Assembly (NCBI GenBank): GCA_022559985.1
Contig: JAFJTR010000059.1
Location: 62,001-126,000, forward strand
Length of the DNA: 64,000 nt
Direction of reading: 5' to 3'
DNA from: Parastagonospora avenae f. sp. tritici 18332-5
Lineage: Eukaryota > Ascomycota > Dothideomycetes > Pleosporales > Phaeosphaeriaceae
Made by a program: the position numbers and the translations under genes. Below the pieces are notes generated by a model. It ran no database searches and was not told where the DNA came from. It was given only the letters and a program-made list of their open reading frames with translations. This document shows positions 45,670 to 57,220 of this stretch, piece by piece (within the stretch, counting starts at the first letter, position 1; each line of letters starts with the position of its first letter).

Positions 45670-47183
45670 ATGGCGAATCACGTCGATCACCCTCTCATTC
45701 CGCCGCCCACTACTATGACTGAGTCTCCAGACCCTAGCGCCATTGGCAGACTTCCAATCGAAATCCTTGAGTCTATATAGCTCTTGGTAGTCGAAGATGC
45801 CGGGCTCTGTTGCCTCGAATCTCGACCCGGCAGCTTCTGCGAGATATATCGATGCGGATGGATAGACCATGTGCTTGACTTTCGTTCGACGTCAAGGAAC
45901 TTCCGGGACGCTTCCTGGCGCGCTCCAGCAAAGGTCATCGGAGAAAGAAAGTTCGATGTCGCTTCGAGAAATAGCGTAGACAACTTGAAGGCAATATCTC
46001 AGAGCGAACAGTTGACCAGATGGATTCAGAAGCTCACTATCACCTGCCAAGTTGCTCGCCCTACATCTCCGCTCGACCTGCTATACATGTCTGAGCTCAC
46101 GGGACTGGAGGAGAACATCGGAAAGCCATTATCGGAATACCGGCTGGAGGATTTGTATGGAGATCTCAAGCGAGACTTCGAGGTGATCAAAAAGCAAGAG
46201 AAGGAGTGGTATTCGGAGACTTTTTCAGTCTGGCAAGATGTTGACTTTGACCTTTTTGGCGATTGTAGCGGCCCAACAAAGCCGCTTGGTCTCACTCTTC
46301 ACCCAGCATCGAATTATTCACTAGTGGAAACCTTGGTAGGGTATCTTCAATTCTTCACAAACCTCGACCACGCTTGTTACTATTACTAACCGTACACAAT
46401 TCCCGCCCGGTATCGAGAACTCTTACAATCTCTCGACAACGGAACAATGGACCTCGATACCGACATTAATGAAGGCTTTCCCCTTCTGAACGCCCACATG
46501 GGACTAGAATCTTCATGGGTGCATTGGCCGCATCAAACGCGAACGTTCGGACGATGGATCTAGCTGTCGAAACGGAGGAGCCTCATGCCTTCATCACTGG
46601 TCTCCCTGTCAATGTTGTGGCCGGATCATATCACAAGGTGGAAAATCTGGTGCTCAGGAACAGCCTGCATAATTTTGCTGAAGTGGAGGGCTAGAATGGC
46701 CGCGAACCCCGAATCGTGCTGGAACAGTCCACATTCCCTGTTCTTCGGTCATTAGCGATTGAAGGTTACTCGGTAAGGTCTAGTAATGACTACACGAAGC
46801 ATGTGCTATGCGCACTACCGACAGCTGTTCCACCCATTTCACATCTTACCATCCGGGGGAATAATCTCCTGGCAGACTCCCTTCTCCAATTTCTCCATCG
46901 TTACGAAGGTCATCTACATGATCTATTCTTCGAAAAAGTAGGCTGAGAAGACTTCAGTCGAGTACTTGGTGTGCTTCATGCTCTCAGCCTCGTTCGTCTT
47001 GAGATCAGATCTAGCGGATCTGAATACTGGAGACGATACCTGGAGCAAGCCAAGGGACACAGGAACTACCACATGCAGGCATTACTGCAAGGTATGCCTA
47101 GAGATCTGCTTCTCACTTCGCCAAGACAGTCGTGCTTGAGCCCTACTTCCGACAAGCTTTGGATGAACACTGGCAGTAGGTGA
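45670..47183 (+). pseudogene. F-box-like protein, copy 2, stops and a frameshift
   Basis: Starts at ATG 45670. RLPIEILESI is followed at once by TAG 45778-45780, then FRSTSRNFRDASWRAPAKVIG, RWIQKLTITCQVA and, past TAA 46387-46389, IPARYRELL and LLNAHMGLE. Near 46,500-46,530 the homology moves to another frame (MDLAVETEEPHAFITGLP). It then runs through TAG 46692 and TGA 46944 to a stop at 47181-47183. Alignment with copy 1 (HAFITSFP, PGRYRDLF, LNAHLGLD) shows these pieces come from one gene. Cannot encode a full protein. Confidence 0.7.
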
Positions 47184-47851
47184 TTAGTGCAGATGCGGAC
47201 AGTCACACAGAGTCGGCACGAGTCAACATCTGGCAGACTTTTCATTGACGTCCAGGAGCCTTGCATTGTTCTCGTATGACTCTGGTTTACCAGGTGGATG
47301 GACGCGAGAGGGGAGCGCCCGGAATTTGAAGCATTATGTAGGCAGAAAATACAAGACTGTCAGCGAGAATTTGGATAGCAAAATAAATCATGCGATGAAC
47401 GACGAAAGGTCTTGTCGGTATATGTGAGATTGATCAATGCCCTTCACCACTACTCCTAGCAGGTATCCTTGATAAGTGGTCGGTCCTCCGGGAAGGTTTC
47501 GCAGAATCTCGAGGCGGACAATATCGAGTCATGAAGCCTTGAAGTCAATTATGCGGTACTGTAATACTTATAGTTAGCATCTACTAGACGATTCTAACGT
47601 TTGAGGGACGTTGTGCTATCGGAGGAGAATTCCAGTATGATCACGGGCTATTGCTACCTAGGCCTGGCCGGGGTGATGTTACTTTCACTTTCCGGGCAAA
47701 TTGCCTAGCGCCACGCAAGCTAGCGTGCATACATAAATACCTCGACTCGACAATACTTTCTACTTTACTCGTAGTCGAACTAAGACTCCTCGACCTCCAC
47801 TTTCGCTCATTCTCTCAACCTCGGCACAAAAGCTGTGGTCCAATCCCGAAC
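47184..47851. other. Intergenic between F-box-like copies
   Basis: No supported feature. Confidence 0.4.
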
Positions 47852-48984
47852 ATGGCGGCCACAACGCCCAACCTTACAGATAATGTATGCCACATCCACA
47901 CGCTACCCACCGAGCTGTTGGAAAACGTCTTACTATATGCTGTCAGCCACGTCAACCCACCCGGACTGGATGAAGATGGTTATCTCCGCAACATCTCGGC
48001 GCCAGGCCCATCGGCCATTTTAGACTTTCGCCTCACGTGTCGAGACTTCCGTGACGCATCCTACCGGGCGCTCGCAAAGATTATTGGAGAGACTATCTAC
48101 GACTTACGATCGAAGATAAGCATCCAGAACTTGGAAGCCGTATCGGAGTGTGCGCAACTGTCGCCCTGGGTCACGAAGTTGACCTTTGCTTGCTTGATAG
48201 TGGATGATCATTTCCCACCACAATTCGAAAGACATCTAAACGGTCCTGGGCAAGTTCTCTGGACGCTACGTCCATAGATTCGTCAGGAGTATGCACAAGC
48301 TAAGAAGGACGAGTAAGCCTGGTATCCGGAGATCTGGCCTCCAACATCAGAGAAAGGCTTATTGGCAGATCCCGAGCTGAAAGCACTGAAATCTTATCAG
48401 TCAAAACAGTGCGCACTGGGTTAGACACTGGTGGATTGTATTAAGCGTATGACGAATCTGGACTACGTTCAGTACTTTCGGCCCGACGATCGCACGTCGC
48501 CTGGAAGATATCGCAAACTTCTTTCGTTGGACATCGGGGAAATGAAGGGTCCTTGCTATCCTGAACCTGACGCTTTAGCGCTATATGCACACATTGGACT
48601 CGAGATCCTATTAAGTGCTGTAGCCAAGTCAAAATTACGACCCGTACTCTTGAGCTCGGTGTAGGACTTCGCGGCAGCCATGCTTTCATCACTAGCTGTC
48701 CTGAGAGCTTGGTAGCAGCGGCATGTTCTGGGGTGCAGAGTTTGGTTCTACGAAACAGTTTCAATTTCTTCGCAGACGGTTACCCAGGAGAACTGCCCTC
48801 GCAAGCAACACTTAAGGTACCGAATGCTGCGATAAACAATTCGAAATTCCCGGCTCTTGAAAATTTGACACTGGATTACCAACATGTCTACATGCTAGGC
48901 TCTTTATGCGCATCCTGTCCTGTGCACTCGATGAGCACTCGAACATCGGCTACAAGCTCCAGATCTTCACACATACTCATTTGA
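47852..48984 (+). pseudogene. F-box-like protein, copy 3, three stops and a frameshift, 3' truncated
   Basis: From ATG 47852: TLPTELLENVLLYAVSHV (F-box-like), FRLTCRDFRDASYRALAKIIG, PWVTKLTFACLIV. The frame then meets TAG 48275, TAA 48314 and TAG 48422, each where a Gln codon would fit. Near 48,630 homology passes to the next frame (SHAFITSCPESLVAAA, then FPALENLTLDYQHV, matching HAFITSFP and FPALQSLTIDHMGV of copy 1) and fades by 48,984. The first 141 residues could still be translated. The 3' part lies against the opposite-strand membrane-protein gene. Confidence 0.7.
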
Positions 48985-49060
48985 ATGACTCTTTTCAGCT
49001 GCATTGGTGCAAACTACAGCGCTCGATGAACTTCTGTTTCGCAGGCGGACAGGAGCTCTT

Positions 49061-49492
49061 TCATTCCACATTATATTTTCCACAATCTGTACACATCCCC
49101 TTATCCCCTCCCGTCCCCCCACCCTCCCTCCTCAACCCCTCCAACTTCCTCTCACACTCCTCACTCCTCCTTCTCGCCCCCACCGCCATTACAATCAGCG
49201 CCACCACAGCCAAATGAGCTCCAACCCAAAGCACAACCACACTCGTGCTGAACGTCTTGCCATGAACAAGCCACTGGTACACAGGATACCTGTTCATGAT
49301 GGCGGCGGAAATGGCGGCGTCGGGGATCATTCTTTGCATGGGACGGAGGCGCAGGAAGCCGCAGTCGATGACTTTGGAGAATTGATAGAGCGCCCAGAGG
49401 AGTTCGGGGAGGGCGAAGAACCAGGGTGGTGCGGCGTCGATGGTGGAGACGAAGGTTTGCCATACGTCGGGAGGGTTGGTTGGTGGGGACAT
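49061..49492 (-). CDS. Small multi-spanning membrane protein, relative of the array
   Basis: 143 residues from ATG 49492, no intron, intact. Hydrophobic stretches are FFALPELLWALYQFSKVI, a mid segment (AAISAAIMNRYPVYQWLV) and a strong one (VVVLWVGAHLAVVALIVMAVG), followed by a Glu/Arg/Gly-rich tail. The last segment and the EEAI/DAAI approach to it resemble the intact array member at 7918-8304 (CLLGTHLVVWCWLVATVTG). I therefore place it, tentatively, in the same family. Function unknown. Confidence 0.5.
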   Translation of the reverse strand: MSPPTNPPDVWQTFVSTIDAAPPWFFALPELLWALYQFSKVIDCGFLRLRPMQRMIPDAAISAAIMNRYPVYQWLVHGKTFSTSVVVLWVGAHLAVVALIVMAVGARRRSEECERKLEGLRREGGGTGGDKGMCTDCGKYNVE

Positions 49493-49975
49493 TTTGTCGG
49501 GGTGCAGGTGGTGATGGTAGAGTTTGTGATTGTATCGCAAGTACAATAGGAAGACGTACGGCCTTCCTGTACTGATGCCCGTGTTCAGCTGAAATGGAAG
49601 CTAGCGCGTTGTACTAAGTCTAGTGACATTAGCACCAGCGATCAGGCTTACGCGCCTTGCCAAATGCGATGCTAGATTGAGGTCCATGTCGAATGAATGG
49701 CCGAGCTTGACAGGGAAGACACCGGTCGTTACTCATTCGGTATACCGGATGTGTTGCTTCTGAGAAGGGTTCGGAAACTCGCGCCTTGAACGTCTGAAGC
49801 ACTGCCATTGAGGAGCGAAGCCAAATAGACATGAAAAGACGCCGTGTTTGACTCAGTAAGGCATATCTCTGGGGTAGGTGCGTGAGTGTTGTGATGGTAC
49901 ATGGGTGGGTGTAGGCGGACTAGCATCGTGTCACTTCTACCATACCATGTGTTCACCACACGTCTACACAGTCTG
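49493..49975. other. Intergenic, nothing recognised
   Basis: Between the small membrane-protein gene and the 3' end of the next regulator. No supported feature. Confidence 0.4.
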
Positions 49976-52331
49976 CTACAGCTGCGGCATCGTAAAATCG
50001 TCCATGGCCATGTCCCACATGATATCACCCCACATCTCCTGTCCGCCTTGCGAGAAGTCCGTTGACGGCAACGTGATGCCATCGAAGTTGAGCGAGTCGA
50101 AATTCATAAAATTGTTGAAAGGCATGGTCAAGACGCGTTTGGCATCGTCCGAGTTGGTATGAGGTGCCTGCCATGCAGTCGTCGAGCCCAGTGCGGATGC
50201 TGCTGGTACTGCAGCAGCCTGGCCACCAGTAAGGTCGGTAGTGTGTGTGGATTTGAGCCGCTCGATACGTTTCGTGAAGCCTTGCAGCATAATCTTGTGT
50301 AAGCATGAGACGGGGTATAAGGAGTCTCGCTCTCCTCTCGGTTTTTGCCATGGAATGAAGTCCTCGGGTAGAGAGAACGTTAACTTCTTCATGACTTGGT
50401 CTGAGAGCTGACAAAGACCGTACTGTTCGGTGAGCGCCATTGCATTCCAGGTCGAATCGGTAAGCATGCCATCAGACGCCGTGGTTCCATTGAAAGTTCC
50501 ATGCACATTCGTGTGATGAGATTTAAAACGCTCTGGCTCCACACCTTCTGGTGTCAAGTTGATGATCTCCTCTGGCAAGTCGTCAACTTCCGTGTCGCCT
50601 AGACGCTCATTCTCTTCCAGAAAAACGAGCTTGCACATGACGACGAATACATAAAACCAACCAGTCCATGAGCCGAGCCCTAGTTGATATAGCAATGGCT
50701 GCGGCGTTTGGATGAGTGTCCTTAGGTAGAAAATCGCGCCTTCCATACTACGATGAAGTATCTTTAGTCTGGTAGGACATAGCGTGGTTGTGGCCGGCTG
50801 AGACGGCGTGCTCCACAACGAGGTATGCAGACAAACTTCATTGATGCCTATTTCCACCAGCGATAGCATCAGTATTAATGTAGCTGCACGAAATGTCAGC
50901 GTAAATCGAGCAGTCTGTCTTTAGAATGACTCACTGTTGTCCTTGAGTAACGGGAAGAATGAGATGAAGTCTTTAATGTGCTGTAATTCTGCAAGAAAGC
51001 TGTTGGTCGACATGCTAATCAAGACCGCTCTCCTGACTTCCGCATTGTCAATATCCGAGTACGAGAAATGGTCGTTGGCACGAGACAGAAGCTCGCTCGC
51101 TTTGACCAAAGGACGAATGAGCGTGTCGGACAGTACTGCGGAACCTTCAAATGCATCGCAGGTTTGTGCCATGAAACGCGTGTATGGCATGATCGTTCGC
51201 TGTCGCCATGCTTGCGCAAATCTGTATCAGTCAGAACTTCACGCGTGAAAATTGCTGCTGTGGGCTACTTACGTTACGGTAAGGAAATAGGTACCGAGCA
51301 GGGCGCGTTTCTCGTGCAATGTCCCCTCAACTTTGTTTGTCCCCCCACCTGCGCATTCGGGAGCGGCCCATCTTGCAGGTTTCGGCTTCCTGTTCTTTGA
51401 CAGCCCCAGATCTTGTACCATGGCCATACAGAGATGAACAATCATCGTGAGTTGCTGAGAAACCGGATGATAGAAGCCATGATACCACCCACCATAGACG
51501 AGCAAGCCCTGGAGGATCCCCAGACTCTTTTTTGAGTGTTCTACAACTCGACCGATCTCGTGTCTTAGCTTGTCAGACAGCACATACTGTAGCCCTGGAG
51601 TATCGTGTGAGGTGACAGTCAGGATGGCATGGAAGAGGAAAGGTTCCTGGCGTCGCAATGTCGGACCGTCTTCGTCAACAACCACGAACGGGAACGCCCA
51701 CACGAAATGCTGTTTGAACTCATCTATCAGAAGATAAGCACGTTCCTCGCTAATCACTCCGGCATCTACAGGGTCCCAGAATTGAAAGGCTACCGAATCA
51801 AGCGCGACCTGGGTCAGAGATCTGGAATAGCAGGATGCATCGTCTGTCGGTGTCGTTGATGCCGCACTAGCTTCCGGGGTGGCTACTTGTATTGGTGTGA
51901 TACTTGGAGAGGCTATTTTTGGTGTGGCTTCCGTGTTCTTTGCAGATATGAGGTCAATCAGGCTCTCCACACGCTGTTCAAGTTGTCGCACGCGTCTAGA
52001 AGTGATATTAGTGCTGGTTCTTTATCAGAATAGTCGTGTCTCTAAGCTGTTTCCACGAGGTCAATGAACGTTGTGAAGGATGTTTTGCTTTGTTGTACGT
52101 TTCCAGTGCACTATGCACCATGGTAATCAAGCTACATAATGTGGAATGCTCATATACGTACGATCTAGATTTCGGTCCCGGACCAGGCTTCTTCGCGACT
52201 ACTTCGAAAGCGCATTGTTTGTTGAGCCTAACGCATCGATGACACTCATCCGGTCGATGTTCCGAGGTAGAGCATTTGGCCTTCGCCCGGATGCACTGCA
52301 GGCAAGCCTTGCGGACTCTTGCATACGACAT
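49976..52331 (-). CDS. Zn(II)2Cys6 fungal-specific transcription factor
   Basis: Exons are 52331-52162, 51995-51273, 51221-50935 and 50883-49976 (695 residues), with all phases consistent. ATG 52331 gives MSYARVRKACLQC. Zinc-cluster Cys are at 10, 13, 20, 30, 33 and 40, with a nine-residue middle loop. A short heptad-like helix (RVRQLEQRVESLIDLI) may dimerise. A fungal transcription factor domain follows (FHAILTVTSHDTPG; YHPVSQQLTMIVHLCMAMVQ; EKRALLGTYFLTVTFAQAW). The acidic, Met/Phe-rich C-terminus (GDIMWDMAMDDFTM) looks like an activation domain. Intron 1 (166 bp) is long and could hide another short exon. Targets unknown. Confidence 0.88.
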
Positions 52332-53335
52332 GAAGAAAGACAATCGAATGATCCGCTTCCGACGGAGATGATTTACATCTTGGCTGGGAGAGCGGCGGAC
52401 GACAGTGATAAGTATGAGAGTTGCTAGTCCCTTGTCGGTTGATCTCAGGTGCCGTCAGACGGAGAAGCGGCACATCTAATTTTGCCGATCGTCCGGCTGA
52501 GTGACGCGAATGCGACCATCGAATCTGATATTAATACATGCATGAATAGTGATGGATTAGCTAGTGAGAGTTCGTTCCAGTGGATTGTCAGCTGAAGTAT
52601 GATCCAGCGCGTGATGCTTGGATTGCAGAGCCAAATGCGCGATTCGCACTAGCAATCCAAAGTGCAATCAGAGAAGCGACTTTCTTTCAACACTGCACAA
52701 GACCGCAATAGCATCAAGGTTGATGATAGGAGCTTTAAGCTTGAGTCGAATGTGTTCCCGGTCGTGCAAGTTCATCAGGAGTTTCCACTTCGATGCAGTC
52801 AAATATTAACCGAAGCGATCGTTCAAACAAGGTCGACCAATCTGATCACTCTAATTGTCACCTCTCTGATGTTCTTCTCTACACATCTTCGACAGGTAGT
52901 TCGTCAATTAGTTCATGAAGAACGTTCCTCACATCGATCTCTTGAGGTCTTGCTTGTAGCAGGGACGGCTGGCCTCCACGAGGCCATCAAGCCTGATCAG
53001 CCGACAGGCACAGTTGGATCTTATGACGCGGTTGTCCTTCAAATTTCATATCTTATCGCTGCTGTTTAACTCTGTCATTATTATTCTGACTCAGACTTTC
53101 TTTAATCAGCATCGAGGTCAAGTTGTTGACTGAGGGGCGCAAATGCGCTTTTAGGAGGTTCCGCTAAACTAGACCTAATCAGATCTAGCCAGTACCCTCC
53201 ATCCACGATTCTTCTCTCCACTTCTGAGACACCATAACGCTGTATGATACGATAAACGTGTTGAAGAAAGTTCACCTCACATTTCGAACCATCTGTTGAA
53301 CCCTTTACAGGCTCTACAGCCAGGAACACCAGAAA
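52332..53335. other. Divergent intergenic region
   Basis: Promoters of the regulator (-) and the SET-MYND gene (+). Short frames on both strands have no family features. Confidence 0.4.
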
Positions 53336-55031
53336 ATGTCTACACAAACAAGCACCTCGTCACCACCTTTCTACATCAGCCAATCAACTAACAGCAAAGG
53401 CGTGAGCATCGGAAATGGTCTTTTCGCAGGTCGTAAATTTGGAGCTGGCGAGCAGATCACGGCAATCGAACGGCCTTTACTCGGATCTTTAGATACTCAA
53501 TACCTCCACGACACGTGCGCGAACTGCTATGTCTGGGGCGAGGGAGCATCAAGCGGTACGCGACTATATGTACCGCCAGATACACAGGTTTCGAAATGTG
53601 CGGGATGTCAGCGTTTCCGATACTGCAGCAAGGTATGCGGAGAAATTAAGCTGTATAGACTCCATGCTTATGAATTTTTAGGCATGCCAGAAGGAGGCCT
53701 GGAACCGCGGACACAAGCACGAGTGCAAAAGCCTGCGGTCTCATGCTGACAAGGACATTCCAAAGGCGGTGTTAGCTTGCATGGAGCTGTTGATGAGGCG
53801 AAAGCACGGTCTGATATCAGACGATGAGTGGAGTCTTGTCCTGCAGCTCCAATCCCACGTTGAGGACTTTAAGCAATTGCCAGTTTGGGAGAATATCGAG
53901 CTCATGTCAGTGGGCGCCAGTCAGTTCTCCTTGACTCAGGACATGTTCAACAAGGATTTTGTAGCGGCTATGTATGCAAGAGTACGTCTCTCTTACGTTA
54001 TCAAGACTCCGCTGACAACTTCTAAGATACTCACAAACTCCCTGACCCTCATCACCCCAACTCTAGATCCACTAGGTCTAATCTTCGACCCAATGCTCGG
54101 CCACATAAACCACTCCTGCGACCCGAACGCCTTCATCATGATGGACGGCGCCTCAACTTCCCTCCGCTCCCTCAAACCCATCAACAAAGGCGAGGAAGTA
54201 TACATCTCCTACATCGACACGACCAACCCTTACCGCCGGCGCCAATATGAATTGACATGCCGGTGGTTCTTCACCTGCGCATGCAGCAAGTGTGTAAAAG
54301 GCCCCACCCTCTCCGAAGATGCCTTCGCCATCGCCCCATCCGCCCTCCCCGCAAAACTTCAAGACATCGCAGACGCACTCTTGAGTCACGAGTCCTTCGC
54401 CCAGGAATTCGAAAACCACGTCGGAGATATGCAGCCAGAGAAACGCGCCGCCGCTCTCCAAGGCAAAGCCTTCGCCGAGTACGAAGAAGCGCGCGCGCTG
54501 TCCGACCCGCAGCAAATCGTCGAGAAATTGCACGACGCGATGACGCTGTGCCATTCATCCAACCTCTTCCCCGTTCACCGCCAGCCCTTCGCCGCTCTCC
54601 GAGACGATCTAATCCTCAACCTCCTCTCTGTAGGCGACTACAAAGCTGCGTGGTCCCACTGCGCAAAGCGCTACACCTCGATCCTGCCCACGCTCTACCC
54701 CGTACCCTTTCACCCGATCCGCGTCGTGCAAACATGGCAAATGGCCGTGCTAGCCATCTACTTCTCGGCCACGCCCGAGGGCATCGGCGCGCCGGGCGTC
54801 AACATGGGACTCATTGCGCTGATGCTGGTGAAGCAGGTGGTGGATGCGGCGGGGCGGAGTCATGGGGCTGAGAGCAAGTTTGCAAGGAGTGTGGGGAGGA
54901 AGGCGGAGGAGATGGTGGGGGAACTTAAGAGGAGTTTGGGGGGTGGGAAGGTGGATGGTGCGGTTATGAATAGGGAGTTGGAGGCGCAGAGGGAGATGTT
55001 GGGGGGTATGGGGCAGTGGGCAAAGATTTGA
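53336..55031 (+). CDS. SET and MYND domain protein (SMYD-like lysine methyltransferase)
   Basis: Exons 53336-53632, 53682-53981 and 54027-55031 give 533 residues. The SET domain is split by a MYND zinc finger as in SMYD proteins. The N-terminal SET part is KGVSIGNGLFAGRKFGAGEQI. The MYND finger starts CANC (61-64), then CAGCQRFRYCSK, and after intron 1 ACQKEAWNRGHKHEC. The SET core follows: ILTNSLTLITPT, GHINHSCDPNA (Cys230) and EEVYISYID. A post-SET-like Cys cluster is FTCACSKC. Intron 2 is 45 nt and keeps frame; removing it restores the family motif. Substrate (histone or other lysine) unknown. The C-terminal helical region fits the family. Confidence 0.92.
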
Positions 55032-55475
55032 GGGGAGGCATGGGTGGGAGATGTTGCAATATGCATGTTCACTCGTATATACACAGACCGGAGTCTGACA
55101 AGTAGCCATGCAATCGCAAAGCACCACGACAAAGATGCAGTGAAGCTCTCCTATGAGCGCTCTGCAATCTCTGCGTGACCATCGAAGTCGCTGTCTGCAA
55201 CGCGCTTCCTTCTCACTCTCACGAGGTGAAGGAGAGTAACACGCCTCTAGATCTTGCAGCTGCCTCACTCTCACTCGTCTTCATCACCGCTCATCTTCGA
55301 CAGTCACCTTACTCGACGAGCAGCATAAGAGCCTGCCAGCTGCCCATCTCACCTCTCCTCTTCTCATCTCCAGCCTCTTCTTCCACACCACCGTCCCCAT
55401 CGCAAGCTAGGCTGCATCGCTCCCCAGCTCTTCTCAATACTTCCTTCCACGTTACCCACTCACCAACCCGTCACC
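55032..55475. other. Intergenic / 5' UTR
   Basis: Pyrimidine-rich leader before the next gene; nothing else seen. Confidence 0.4.
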
Positions 55476-55962
55476 ATGGCCAAAGCCGCCGCCGACTGCG
55501 TCTCCGTCCTGCTCATGGCCCTCGACAAGACCACCATCAGCAAAGCCCAGTACGAGCTAATGAGCGCCCTCGACCGCAACCGCACCGCCTCCAGCTTCGA
55601 GCATCAGTTCCACAGCATCACGGCCAAAGCCAAGGATTTGAAGTCTCGTGTCGACAGCGGCGAGAAGTTCGACGCTGTCCCGCCGGCTAGCAAGAGAGGT
55701 GTGTCAGTCCCACTATGTATGTGATATTGGCGGCTGTTTCGCCAGCTTCTCCGCGCAAGCGCAAGGGCGCTGAAGATGACGACGGCACGCCAAGCAAGAA
55801 GAAGCGCGCATCGCCAAAGAAGATGGTCAGCGAAGAGCCCGGCAACGACCTCGGTGGCAGCAGCCTCGATCTGCCCGCTGACATGGACCAGTTCAGTACG
55901 TTCCATTTTCGATCCACAGCTACATTTTCCACATGCTAACCATCGCGCCTGGTCAAGAATGA
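55476..55962 (+). CDS. Small basic, nuclear-type protein
   Basis: Exons 55476-55698, 55746-55895 and a short third exon from about 55958. The first 75 residues are helical (LDKTTISKAQYELMSALD; FEHQFHSITAKAKDLKSRV). Intron 1 then joins to a Lys/Arg-rich stretch with two nuclear-localisation-like clusters (PRKRKG; SKKKRASPKK) and an acidic end (DLPADMDQF). The last exon is uncertain. The AG acceptor after the GCTAAC branch site gives an early TGA, while a neighbouring frame would give NEAKYEM. About 125 residues. I do not recognise a named family. Confidence 0.6.
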
Positions 55963-57220
55963 AGCAAAATATGAGATGTAAGACGGGCGAGTGACAGTGA
56001 CAGTGACAGTGACAGGCGGATTGACGGGGTTGATACTTGGAGGAAGCGTTGCGATGACGGATTTGGCATTGCGACGAGACTGTGACAGCTCGAGCGTGGA
56101 AGCTTACTCTGGGATATGGCGAGCTTTACACAGCCAGACAGAAAGTTAATGAAATGATCTGACACACAAAAATGACTCGTTCGCAGGGAAAATTCATGTG
56201 AAGGGTGACATTGAGCGTTTACACGCAGGGCCAGGAATAGACCTGAATCACATCGAACAAGCAACGGCAAATTCATCACTCACCGCAACCCACCGAAACG
56301 TTGCTGCTTGCTTGCTGCTGTTCTGTTCCATTGTGCTTGTAATCTCCGTTCTGTGGATCCCAATGTCGGCCCGCACAGATGGTGACTGGGGCGCGAACGA
56401 AGAGAACATTGTTCATCACCGGCGCTGCACCGGGTCCACTTTTCCTAGATCTGACAAAGGAAGAGAACCGGTGACGTTGTGGGTTTGACTCCAGTGTTTC
56501 TCGTTGCTGCTTGCGGAATGCAGGCGCGCAAAACAAAGCGCGACGAAGAAATCCGTGAAAGATGGAATTGCCCATATTCACCACGAGCGCAAATTGTTCT
56601 CGAAATTGAACAGCGTGCGTCGTCATCGTGCTCACCTCTGGCGCGCCGCGCATCTCATCTCCAAACGCTTGGTGGTGCAGGCTCGCGCCCCTGAATTTCC
56701 CCAGATTATTGGGTGGCGATTGGTCCAGGGCCGGGATGTGCAGGAGACACTGCGGCCGTTGGCGTGCAAGCTTATGCGCCTGGACGCCAAGTCTAGCCGC
56801 GCAGTGAATTGCCATGGGCGTGCGCAGGCGAGACTCTTGCTTCCAAGGCGGGCTGTGAAAAGGGGGCAACATCATTCGCGAAAAGACGCCATCAGGCCAG
56901 CAGCGCCGCCGATTGGTAGGGGGTGGGCTAAGTGCGCCCAAACTGTATTCGGCGTATTTCAATTTTGCGTTCTTGCGCCGGCGGGGAGCACCCTGGTCGG
57001 GGTGAAGCGGGCTCAGTGGTCAGCTGTGTTGTTGCTCCAAGCGTTTCAGTGCGGCCTGTTTGTTCTGGTGTGTGGTATATACTCTGCGCCTGTCCCACAC
57101 ACTCTCTCCCTTCTTCTTTCAACCCAAGTCACTCGTTCCTTAATCCGACCCATTACTACATATACAACAACCCTTAATACCAACCTAATCACCAAAACTT
57201 CAACAACCAAGTCAATCAAC
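55963..57220. other. Intergenic with (GTGACA)4
   Basis: Holds four tandem GTGACA units at 55991-56014 and, at its right end, the pyrimidine-rich promoter and 5' UTR of the GPI-protein gene. The + frame through 56504-57451 is a chance extension of that gene's first exon. Confidence 0.5.

Noticed and set aside
4383..48664. Reassigned stop codons (TAA/TAG read as Gln) in this organism
   Set aside because: Single-copy genes such as LSM2, CIA2 and the SET-MYND gene use TAA, TAG or TGA as normal terminators and contain no internal stops. The internal stops are confined to decaying duplicated or accessory genes, and some copies also have frameshifts.
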